Shown: piece after piece, positions 22,998 through 30,129 of the stretch
How the letters are laid out: every line of letters begins with the position of its first letter
How positions within the stretch are numbered: the stretch's first letter is position 1
Origin: GCA-020356105 sp041602815
Lineage (GTDB): Bacteria; Pseudomonadota; Alphaproteobacteria; UBA8366; JADFVY01
NCBI GenBank assembly: GCA_041602815.1
Contig: JBFIFO010000017.1
Span: 1 to 38,032 of the forward strand
Direction: 5' to 3'
DNA: 38,032 bases
The notes under the pieces: generated by a model
Told to the model about the DNA's origin: nothing
The model's database searches: none
The model's input: only the letters and a program-made list of their open reading frames with translations
Translations under genes and position numbers: made by a program

Positions 22998-24278
22998 GTG
23001 ACGCAGTACATCGTCTCCTTGCGCGATCCTGCCGCGGCCGATCCCGAGCGATTCGGCCCCAAGGCGGCGAACCAGGCCGCCCTGGGCCACGCCGGTCTGC
23101 CGATACCGGACGGATTCTGTCTCGATGCGGCGGCCTATCGCGCACAGATCGATGCGCTCGGCCTCCGCGAGGCGGCGGAAAAGGCGGTGAGCCTCGACTT
23201 CATGGCGGCCCGGCGCTATCTCTCGCAGGTGCGGGTCGCCCTGTTCGACGAGCCGATCGCGCCGCCGGTCCAGGAGCAGCTGCTCGCCGCCTACCGCGAT
23301 CTGGTCGGCCACAGCGGCGCGCCGGTTGCCGTGCGCTCGTCTTCGATCATGGAGGACCGCGCCGGCACGTCCTTCGCCGGCCAGTTCCAGAGCTATCTTG
23401 GCATTGACAACGAGACCGACTTCCTGACCACGGTACGCGCCTGCTGGGGTGCGCTGTGGTCGTCGCGCGCCATGCGCTACATGGAGGGCCAGGAGCTGAG
23501 CCCCAGCGACACCGCCATGGGCGTGCTCGTGCAGACGCTGGTCGATGCGCGCGCCTCGGGCGGCGGCATGAGCCAGACAGCGAACGGCGGCATGACGATC
23601 AGCGCGACCTGGGGACTCGGCGAGGCGATCGCCCAGGGCGAGGTGGTGCCCGACCGCTACGACCTCGACCGGGACGGGGCGCTCATCGAGTCGACGATGG
23701 GCCGCAAGGACCACAGCGTGCACTGCCACCGCCACGGCCCGAGCAGCCGGGCGGTCGCACAGGAGAGGGCCGGCCAGCCCTGCCTGAACGAGGCACATGT
23801 CCGCGAACTCGCTGGCATGATGCGGCGGGCGGAGAAGATGATGGGGCGGCCGGTCGAGATCGAATGGGCGATGGACGAGGCCGGGATCAGGATGCTGCAG
23901 GCAAGGCCGCTGCAGACCGAGCCGGCCCGCGTCCCGGACGAGATCTGGCTGCGTCATCCGGGCGTGCGCGGCCATCCCGGCGGGATCGGCTGGGGCGCCG
24001 GCCGCGCCTGCGTGATCAGCTGCGAATGCGAGCTCGGCCGCGTCGGGCCCGGCGACGTGCTGGTCACCAAGGTGGCGGGGCCGGCGCTGGCACAAGTGCT
24101 GCCGCGGGTGTCCGGCGTTGTCGCCGAGTTGGGCGGCAGTACCTCGCACCTTGCCTCGCTGGCCCGTGAGCGCGGAATCCCGATGGTCCTCGGCGTACTC
24201 GACGCAACCCAGAAGATCCCGGACGGCGCCCAGGTCGGAGTCGACGGCGTCGCGGGCATCGTGCGCTGGATCAGCTGA
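22998..24278 (+). CDS. Minimal PEP-synthase-like dikinase (ATP-grasp plus phosphohistidine domain)
   Basis: A 426-residue protein with a GTG start 4 bp after the M24 gene and no separate ribosome site, so translation is probably coupled. Residues 1-310 form the PPDK-type ATP-grasp domain: FGPKAANQAALGHAGLPIPD, VAVRSSSIMEDRAGTSFAGQ, WGLGEAIAQGE and EIEWAMDE...MLQARPLQ. The C-terminal phosphohistidine domain has GGSTSHLASLARERGIP with His384. The PEP/pyruvate TIM-barrel of PEP synthase (about 790 residues) is missing. Relatives with this layout include phenylphosphate synthase and antibiotic phosphotransferases, where phosphate moves from ATP via His to another acceptor. The acceptor here is unknown. 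Confidence 0.85.
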   Translation: MTQYIVSLRDPAAADPERFGPKAANQAALGHAGLPIPDGFCLDAAAYRAQIDALGLREAAEKAVSLDFMAARRYLSQVRVALFDEPIAPPVQEQLLAAYRDLVGHSGAPVAVRSSSIMEDRAGTSFAGQFQSYLGIDNETDFLTTVRACWGALWSSRAMRYMEGQELSPSDTAMGVLVQTLVDARASGGGMSQTANGGMTISATWGLGEAIAQGEVVPDRYDLDRDGALIESTMGRKDHSVHCHRHGPSSRAVAQERAGQPCLNEAHVRELAGMMRRAEKMMGRPVEIEWAMDEAGIRMLQARPLQTEPARVPDEIWLRHPGVRGHPGGIGWGAGRACVISCECELGRVGPGDVLVTKVAGPALAQVLPRVSGVVAELGGSTSHLASLARERGIPMVLGVLDATQKIPDGAQVGVDGVAGIVRWIS

Positions 24279-24338
24279 AGCACGAGCGCGGCCCGTTGGA
24301 CGGTTGCCCGAATCGTCCCGCAATCGGCCGGGAAACCC

Positions 24339-24388
24339 GGTCAATCTTGACCTCGGTCAAAGCCACCTGACATCGCGAGACATATAGT
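24339..24388 (+). promoter_or_regulatory. Class II FNR/FixK-type promoter
   Basis: TTGACC-TC-GGTCAA at 24347-24360 fits the TTGA-N6-TCAA box. Its centre (24353.5) is 41.5 bp before the start predicted from the -10 box TATAGT (24383-24388), exactly the class II activator position. Another GGTCAA lies just upstream (24339-24344), also 2 bases away, so three alternating half-sites occur in 22 bp. It faces the methyltransferase gene, with a leader of about 184 bases. The rest of the 300-bp gap (24279-24578) holds only a possible short ORF. Confidence 0.75.
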
Positions 24389-24467
24389 CGCAAGCGCGTC
24401 GATTGGCGTAAACATCCGACGAAATCTGTTGCAATATTCCCCGATCGGAGACAGGAACATCGAAACG

Positions 24468-24572
24468 ATGCGTTTTTCTGAAGCGGTCGGGTATCCGCCG
24501 CTGTCAGGTCTAGCCTGGCGCAATCAGAAAATGGATTTTACCGTCACTGCGACCGCAACTTTTTGGAGATGA
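24468..24572 (+). other. Possible 34-codon leader ORF upstream of the methyltransferase
   Basis: ATG at 24468 opens a 34-residue frame (starts MRFSEAVGYPP) ending TGA at 24570-24572, 6 bases before the methyltransferase ATG. It lies within the predicted leader of the FNR-type promoter. The ribosome site is weak, and nothing but position argues for translation. Confidence 0.15.
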
Positions 24573-24578
24573 ACCCCG

Positions 24579-25349
24579 ATGAGTCACGCGGAGGACACCA
24601 CTACACACTATTTTACCGGGCGCGAACTGGCACGCAAACAGGCATTCTCCCGTATTTGGGGAAATGAATTGCACGCCGTCTTCAAGGACGTCGCACCCTA
24701 TTACGATGTTGCCAGCAATGTGGCCAGTCTCGGCATGTGCAAGACTTGGCGCCACCGGTTTCTCTCGGCCGTAGACTTGAAACCAGGAGACGTCGTCCTC
24801 GACGTCTGTGCGGGAACCAACGCCGTCGGAATCGGCCTGTTGAAGCGGCAGCCCGCCGCCCGCGTCTGCGCCATCGACCGCAGCCAGGCGATGCAGGATG
24901 TCGGCCAGGAACTCGCGCACAAACACGGCGTGACAATCGAGAGCACCGTGGGCGACGCGCACAAGCTGCCGTATCCCGACAACTCGTTCGAAGTCGCCAC
25001 CCTGCAGTGGGCCTCCCGCCATCTGCAGATCGTCGACGTGTTCTCCGAGGTTCGGCGCGTCCTCAAGCCCGGCGGGCGGTTCTACCACTGCGACATGCTG
25101 CGTCCGGAGAACGAGGTCGTGCAGGCGCTCTACAGCACCTACCTGAAGGCTTGCGTGTCGGCGACCGCGCTGATCTTCGGCAGCGGCAAGGAGGCGTGGA
25201 GCTGCCGCGACTATTTCGTGGAGGCAGTGGAAATGTTCTACTCGTCGAGAGAACTCACCGAGCTCCTCGAGCATGTCGGATTCTCGCCGGTGACGGCGGA
25301 GGACGCCATCGGCGGGGTCATGGCCATCCACCGCGCCGTGAAGGCCTGA
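24579..25349 (+). CDS. SAM-dependent methyltransferase, UbiE/COQ5-like
   Basis: A 256-residue class I methyltransferase. An N-terminal helix segment RIWGNELHAVFKDVAPYYD resembles UbiE. Motif I is VVLDVCAGTNAVG (72-84) in place of the usual LDxGxGxG, followed by VCAIDRSQAM and GDAHKLPYPDNSFEVATLQW. VLKPGGRFYHCDMLRP is motif III. The cysteine-containing motif I and the DMLRP/CRDYFVEAVEMFYSS tail set it apart from canonical UbiE, so a quinone-ring or other aromatic substrate is possible but unproven. GGAG lies about 10 bases before the start. It has its own FNR/FixK-type promoter, which suggests use under low oxygen. Confidence 0.85.
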   Translation: MSHAEDTTTHYFTGRELARKQAFSRIWGNELHAVFKDVAPYYDVASNVASLGMCKTWRHRFLSAVDLKPGDVVLDVCAGTNAVGIGLLKRQPAARVCAIDRSQAMQDVGQELAHKHGVTIESTVGDAHKLPYPDNSFEVATLQWASRHLQIVDVFSEVRRVLKPGGRFYHCDMLRPENEVVQALYSTYLKACVSATALIFGSGKEAWSCRDYFVEAVEMFYSSRELTELLEHVGFSPVTAEDAIGGVMAIHRAVKA

Positions 25350-25385
25350 AGCGAGACGCGGCCGCGGCCGCTACGCCGCGGCTCC

Positions 25386-26543
25386 CTACTTCAGGAACAT
25401 CGGCATGCCCGACACTTCGGCGATGCGCGGGCGGTATGCCTCGGCGTCGTACATCGCCGGGACGTCGACGTTGCGCACGCCTCTGGTACAGATGTCGGCT
25501 GGCTCCGTCGTATAACGGCCGTCCTGGATTGCGGTCATCAGCCCCATCTTGCCGTTGGTGATAAGCTGCACCGCCATGGTGCCGAAGTTCCGCCCGACCA
25601 TGAGGTCCATGGCGTCCGGATTGCCGGCGCGCACGAGGTACGCGAGGTTCTGGACCATCACGTCGACACCCGTGCGCTTCTTGAGGGCATCGCCCACTGT
25701 CGGCCCGATTCCGCCCAGCTTGCGGTGACCGAACGCGTCGGCCTCGCCGGACTCGATGACGTCGCCACCGGTAAGCGATGCGCCCTCCGAGACCACAACG
25801 ATGGCATAGCTCGAGCTGTTGCGCGCCCGGTCCTCGGAAAGCAGTCGCGCAATCTTGTCTACGTCGACCGGCACCTCGGCGATCAGGGTCCGGTCGACGT
25901 CGGCGAGATATCCGGTGATGAGCGCCGACTCCCCGGAGTTGCGGCCGAACATCTCGACGACCAGGAATCGCTCGTGGCTGCCGGCCGGCGTGCGCAGCCG
26001 GTTGATGAAATCGACCGAGCGGTTGACGCAGGTCGAGAAGCCGATGCAGTAATCGGTGCCGAACACGTCGTTGTCCATGGTCTTGGGGATGCACATCGTC
26101 GGAACGCCCTCGTCGTGCAGGCGGGCCGCATAGGACAGCGTATCGTCGCCACCGATGGCGATCAGCACGTCGATCTTCAGGGCGGAGAGGACGGCCAGGA
26201 CGTGCGCAGTGCAGTCCACCGACTCGGTCCCGTCGGGCATCGGGTATTTCGGCTCCAGGAAGGCCGGCAGATCAGCGCGCCGAACGTTGGACGGGTTCGT
26301 GCGCGTGGTGTGCAGGACCGTGCCGCCGGTGCGGTCGATATGGCGGACCACGCTCGGCCGCAGTGTGGCGATCCAGTCGCTCGAGCCGTCCGGGTCATCG
26401 GGATTGTAGTTCAGCGGCCCGGCCCAGCCGCGCCGGAAGCCGGTCACCGTCCAGCCTCGGGCGGTCGCCTCGGTCACGATCGCCTTGATCGCCGGGTTGA
26501 GCCCGGGGACGTCGCCGCCGCCCGTCAAAACCGCCAGATGCAT
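25386..26543 (-). CDS. 6-phosphofructokinase with pyrophosphate-type active site
   Basis: A 385-residue phosphofructokinase. The N-terminal loop LTGGGDVPGLN (6-16) binds the phosphoryl donor. The donor-selecting residues are GGDDT (131-135) and PKTMDND (153-159). ATP enzymes have Gly at the fourth position of the first motif (GGDGS) and Gly instead of Lys in the second, whereas Asp and Lys are the hallmark of pyrophosphate-dependent enzymes. It therefore probably catalyses the reversible reaction of fructose 6-phosphate with PPi. VVEMFGRNSG is the sugar-binding motif. The start has AGAGGAGA 7 bases upstream. It is downstream of the HIT-protein gene on the same strand, with a GC-rich 194-bp gap between them that could contain a hairpin. 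Confidence 0.92.
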   Translation of the reverse strand: MHLAVLTGGGDVPGLNPAIKAIVTEATARGWTVTGFRRGWAGPLNYNPDDPDGSSDWIATLRPSVVRHIDRTGGTVLHTTRTNPSNVRRADLPAFLEPKYPMPDGTESVDCTAHVLAVLSALKIDVLIAIGGDDTLSYAARLHDEGVPTMCIPKTMDNDVFGTDYCIGFSTCVNRSVDFINRLRTPAGSHERFLVVEMFGRNSGESALITGYLADVDRTLIAEVPVDVDKIARLLSEDRARNSSSYAIVVVSEGASLTGGDVIESGEADAFGHRKLGGIGPTVGDALKKRTGVDVMVQNLAYLVRAGNPDAMDLMVGRNFGTMAVQLITNGKMGLMTAIQDGRYTTEPADICTRGVRNVDVPAMYDAEAYRPRIAEVSGMPMFLK

Positions 26544-26737
26544 GTGCCCGTCTCCTCTTCACTGCTGCGGAACCGGCGCCGCGCGCCGGGGATATGCCAG
26601 CGTCTTCCCGGATGGGCGGCACTGCTGTGGTGGGACACCCGGCCGGCGCCCCGGGGCGGGCGTGCCCGGCCCAATCTAGCCAAAATCTCCGGCGGTTCGC
26701 CAGTTCGTCTCGCGAAATTTGCGAATGCGCCGGTGCC

Positions 26738-27772
26738 TCAGGACGGAAACATCGGGGTGTGGATCCGCGCGAGGTAGCTTTCCAGCGTGAAATAATCGAT
26801 TGCACCGCTGTCCAGCAATTCCTTGTCCTCGGGGCGGGAAAACACGACCTCTCCGAGGATTTCGAGCCCCCCGATCAGGCCGTGCAGCCCGACGGCGCGC
26901 GATTTGCTGCGATCGCGTGGCACGAAATACAGGGCAAGGGCGTCCCGCTCCTGATCGGCCGCAACGATGAAGTTCCCGGTCAGGCTGTTCAGACGGGCAC
27001 GGTTGCGTTGCGTCCACTGCCACACCCAGTCGGACGCCGCCTCGACGACTTGCGACGCCGAGCCCCGCCAGACCGCGACGACGACCGGATAGTCCGACAG
27101 GAAACCCATGCCGGAGCCGCCGACGACGACGTCGCGGGCCGCCCGCTCCAGCGCGAACTCTGGCGCGTCCTCGGGACGCTGGCAAAAATGCAGATGCAGG
27201 TGGCCCGGAATCGACGCGCCGGCATCGACGCCGTTGTAGAACCCGATATAGCCCGGCAGGCGCATGGCAAGTGCGGCCAGATCGTTGAGCAGCTTGGATC
27301 TGCCGCGCCGGGCATCGAAACCGAATCCCCACTCCTGGGAGGTGTGTGCCTCGGTGGCGATCACGACATGCGTGGGCATCAGCGGAAACGGATTCATCCA
27401 GGCGAAGTACCCGGTATCGCCGATTCGGATTTCGTAGCCCATCTGGCTGCCACGCTGCTGCCACTGGATATTGGCGCGGCACAGGAAACACCCGTCGTTG
27501 CTTGCTGTCGTTCCGGCCGGCGGTACCGTGACGCCGCTGCCGTTGAACCGCAGCGCCCGTTTCGGGTTGTACTGCGTTCGGAAGAACCGGTCCGGATCCT
27601 GCGGATGATGATGGGTCCGACGCTCGACGTCGTCCAGGTGGTCCTTGATGAATCCGGATTCCTGCTGGTGGATCTTCAGTTCCGCCAGGGCGCTCGCCAG
27701 GTCGCTGCCGTCTTCGATGCCACGCAACCGGGCGTTCAGCTCCGCCCACGCCGCGTCATATTCGCTCAACAT
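26738..27772 (-). CDS. HIT-superfamily nucleotidyltransferase/phosphorylase (GalT/Ap4A-phosphorylase-like)
   Basis: A 344-residue protein with the HIT catalytic motif GHLHLHFCQ (His191, 193, 195). A CFLC pair (Cys95, Cys98) in the first half may bind a metal, as in Ap4A phosphorylase and GalT relatives. PLMPTHVVIAT (130-140) is the conserved segment after the first strand. Family members transfer or phosphorolyse nucleotidyl groups (for example UDP-glucose, GDP-galactose or Ap4A). Next to sugar-nucleotide genes it may recycle ADP- or UDP-sugars. The precise substrate is not known. The promoter region with TATAAT lies at 27834-27880. It is transcribed away from the kinase gene and towards the phosphofructokinase. 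Confidence 0.8.
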   Translation of the reverse strand: MLSEYDAAWAELNARLRGIEDGSDLASALAELKIHQQESGFIKDHLDDVERRTHHHPQDPDRFFRTQYNPKRALRFNGSGVTVPPAGTTASNDGCFLCRANIQWQQRGSQMGYEIRIGDTGYFAWMNPFPLMPTHVVIATEAHTSQEWGFGFDARRGRSKLLNDLAALAMRLPGYIGFYNGVDAGASIPGHLHLHFCQRPEDAPEFALERAARDVVVGGSGMGFLSDYPVVVAVWRGSASQVVEAASDWVWQWTQRNRARLNSLTGNFIVAADQERDALALYFVPRDRSKSRAVGLHGLIGGLEILGEVVFSRPEDKELLDSGAIDYFTLESYLARIHTPMFPS

Positions 27773-27833
27773 CTTCTATCCCGCCCCTGACCGTGCCGCC
27801 CACGGCCGATCTTGTCCGCCATTCCAACCGCGA

Positions 27834-27880
27834 GAGCGTTGTATTATAAGTGAAGAAAAATTAATGCAATACAAGCGCTC
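27834..27880 (-). promoter_or_regulatory. Inverted repeat with a TATAAT box, HIT-gene promoter region
   Basis: The arms are GAGCGTTGTATT (27834-27845) and AATACAAGCGCTC (27868-27880), with a 22-base AT-rich spacer. They are complementary except for one extra base. On the minus strand TATAAT (27843-27848) is a perfect -10 box with TTGCAT as a possible -35, 15 bases upstream, which is short. The repeat overlaps this promoter and so may be an operator. It lies in the divergent gap shared with the kinase gene. Confidence 0.5.
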
Positions 27881-28006
27881 CCGGACATCGGCCAGGCGCG
27901 CCACGCCCAATCGCAGGTCCGACTCACCCCCGACAACGACGGATCGCATCGGACAATTCCCGAACCAGACGTCCCAAGACGAAGCAACAGCAGGAATTCG
28001 ACCATA

Positions 28007-28657
28007 ATGCGAGGTGACAAGATAATCGTTGAAGCGCATCACAGAAGCGCTGCGCAGGCGATCCTGCCTTTGATCCTGCCGGAGATTCAGGCCTCGCAAG
28101 GGAAGTACACGATCGCCGTCGCCGGCGAGTCGGGCAGCGGCAAGTCGGAAACGGCCACCGCGATCGCAGAGTCGCTTGCGCGGCTTGATGTGGCCAGCGT
28201 CATCTTCCAGCAGGACGACTACTTCGTACACCCGCCGAAGACCAACGACAGCGTGCGCCGCAAGGACATCAACTGGGTCGGGCCGCAGGAGGTCAGACTC
28301 GATCTGCTCGACCGGCACCTGCGGGAATTTCTCGGCGGTGCGGCAGAAATCGAGAAGCCGCTGGCCATCTACGAGGAGGATCGCTTCACCAGCGAGACCA
28401 TGGCCACAAGCGATGCGCGGGTGGCCATTGCGGAAGGGACCTATACGACGCTGCTGGCGCATGCCAAGACGAAGATCTTCATCGATCGCGATTACCGCGA
28501 TACCCGCGCCCACCGCGAGAAACGGAAACGCGACGCTGCCGAACTCGACCCGTTCATCGATGACGTGCTGCGCATCGAGCACGGTATCATCTCGTCGCAC
28601 CGATCCCGGGCGGACATCATCATCAACCAGGACTATTCCGTCGGAACAGGGCGCTGA
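28007..28657 (+). CDS. Uridine-kinase-like P-loop kinase
   Basis: A 216-residue P-loop NTPase of the uridine kinase/phosphoribulokinase fold. The Walker A motif is GESGSGKS (40-47). FQQDDYFVHPP (about 66-77) carries the metal/substrate Asp pair, and IAEGTYTTLL (about 144-153) matches the UDK-type EGTY segment. It is probably a nucleoside or sugar kinase; the substrate cannot be told. The ribosome site is AGGA before ATTCGACCATA. It lies 41 bp before the sucrose-phosphate-synthase-like gene, with which it is likely co-transcribed. Confidence 0.85.
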   Translation: MRGDKIIVEAHHRSAAQAILPLILPEIQASQGKYTIAVAGESGSGKSETATAIAESLARLDVASVIFQQDDYFVHPPKTNDSVRRKDINWVGPQEVRLDLLDRHLREFLGGAAEIEKPLAIYEEDRFTSETMATSDARVAIAEGTYTTLLAHAKTKIFIDRDYRDTRAHREKRKRDAAELDPFIDDVLRIEHGIISSHRSRADIIINQDYSVGTGR

Positions 28658-28698
28658 TCGCGGCGGTCCCCGTCGAGATCCGCCTGGCAGGGCACGCG

Positions 28699-30114
28699 AT
28701 GCACATCGTATTCCTCAATCCGCAGGGCAACTTCGATCCCGCCGACTCCCATCTGACCGAGCATCCGGATTTCGGCGGTCAATTGGTCTATGTCAAGGAG
28801 CTCGCCATGGCCATGGCGGAGATGGGGCACGCGGTCGACATCGTGACCCGCCGGATCGATGATCCCGCCTGGCCCGAATTCGCCTCGGAGATCGACCACT
28901 ATCCTGGCTGCGAGGCCAATCTGCGAATCTTGCGATTTTGGTGCGGCGGGCCCGAATTCCTGAACAAGGAGCGGCTGTGGGACCATCTGGATGAATTCGT
29001 GCGCAACATGCTCGCCTTCTACGACAACCGGCCGCCGGATTTTGTGACCGCGCATTACGCGGACGGCGGGTACTGCGCGGCCCTGACCCGGCACCTGGCC
29101 GGCATCGGTTTCACGTTCACCGGCCATTCGCTCGGCGCGCAGAAGCTCGACAAGCTCGGCACGACTCCGGACAACCTGGACCAGATGGAAGCGCGCTACC
29201 GCTTCTCGCGGCGCATCGCGGCCGAACGCCTGAGCATGCGCCGGGCCTTCCGCATCGTCACCTCGACCGATCAGGAACGGCGGGAGCAATACGCGCACCC
29301 GCTTTACGCCGGCGCCGTGGATGTCAACGCGGACGACCGGTTCGCGGTGATCCCGCCGGGCGTCAACACCCGCATCTTCACCGTCGAGGACGGCACACAC
29401 GACGCAGACACCCACGCCATGTTGGAGGCCAGGCTGGACGCCCTGTCCGGCCCGTTCGTGCTGGTCTCCAACCGGCTGGACGAGAAGAAGAACACGCTGG
29501 GCGTGGTCCGGGCGTTCGCCGAAAACAGGCAGCTGCGGGAGCGTGCCGCGCTGGTCCTCTGCATCCGCGGCATCGACGATCCCTTCGCCGAGATCGACCG
29601 GGTGCCGGAGGCCGAACGACCGGTCCTGCAGGCGATTCTGTCGGCCATCACCGAGGCCGACCTCGGTGCGCGGGTCCGGTTTCTCAATATCCGATCCCAG
29701 CTGCAGCTGGCGGCGACCTACCGCTTCTTCGCGCGGCACGCCTCGGTGTTCGCCCTGACCGCCTTCTACGAACCCTTCGGCCTTGCCCCCATCGAGGCCG
29801 CGGCCTGCGGCCTGGCCTGCGTCGCCACCCGCAACGGCGGCCCGTCGGAGATCTTCGCGGACGGCTCCGGCATCCTCGTCGATCCGTTCGATGCCGGCGA
29901 CATCGCGCAGGGGCTGTTACGGGCCCTTGCCGAGCAGGCGGACCTGGCGGCGCGGGCGCGCCGTCGCGTTTCCGAAACCTACACGTGGCGCAAGACCGCC
30001 GAGGGCTACCTCGCCGTCATCGAAGACGGCGTCAAAAACGTCCATGATCGGGGCGAGGCGGCGCCCGCGCTCGACGCCGGCCGGCGGATCCTCGAGTATC
30101 TCAGAAACAGCTGA
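28699..30114 (+). CDS. Sucrose-phosphate-synthase-like glycosyltransferase (GT4)
   Basis: A 471-residue retaining glycosyltransferase. The N-terminus NPQGNFDPADSH...FGGQLVYVKELA (residues 7-35) and FTGHSLGAQK match the fructose-6-phosphate-binding domain of sucrose-phosphate synthases. The C-terminal domain has VSNRLDEKKNTLGVVRAF and EPFGLAPIEAAACGLACVAT followed by NGGPSEI, which bind the sugar nucleotide. The closest described functions are sucrose-phosphate synthase and mannosylfructose-phosphate synthase; the donor (UDP-, ADP- or GDP-sugar) is open. There is no phosphatase domain, and no sucrose phosphatase gene is in the window. The presence of glgC and phosphofructokinase nearby suggests control of fructose 6-phosphate flow. 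Confidence 0.88.
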   Translation: MHIVFLNPQGNFDPADSHLTEHPDFGGQLVYVKELAMAMAEMGHAVDIVTRRIDDPAWPEFASEIDHYPGCEANLRILRFWCGGPEFLNKERLWDHLDEFVRNMLAFYDNRPPDFVTAHYADGGYCAALTRHLAGIGFTFTGHSLGAQKLDKLGTTPDNLDQMEARYRFSRRIAAERLSMRRAFRIVTSTDQERREQYAHPLYAGAVDVNADDRFAVIPPGVNTRIFTVEDGTHDADTHAMLEARLDALSGPFVLVSNRLDEKKNTLGVVRAFAENRQLRERAALVLCIRGIDDPFAEIDRVPEAERPVLQAILSAITEADLGARVRFLNIRSQLQLAATYRFFARHASVFALTAFYEPFGLAPIEAAACGLACVATRNGGPSEIFADGSGILVDPFDAGDIAQGLLRALAEQADLAARARRRVSETYTWRKTAEGYLAVIEDGVKNVHDRGEAAPALDAGRRILEYLRNS

Positions 30115-30129
30115 GCGAACCGCCGGAGC

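Noticed and set aside
24579..25349. Rhodoquinone biosynthesis protein RquA
   Set aside because: It was considered because of the FNR-type promoter and UbiE-like sequence, but the N-terminal segments typical of RquA as I know them are absent.
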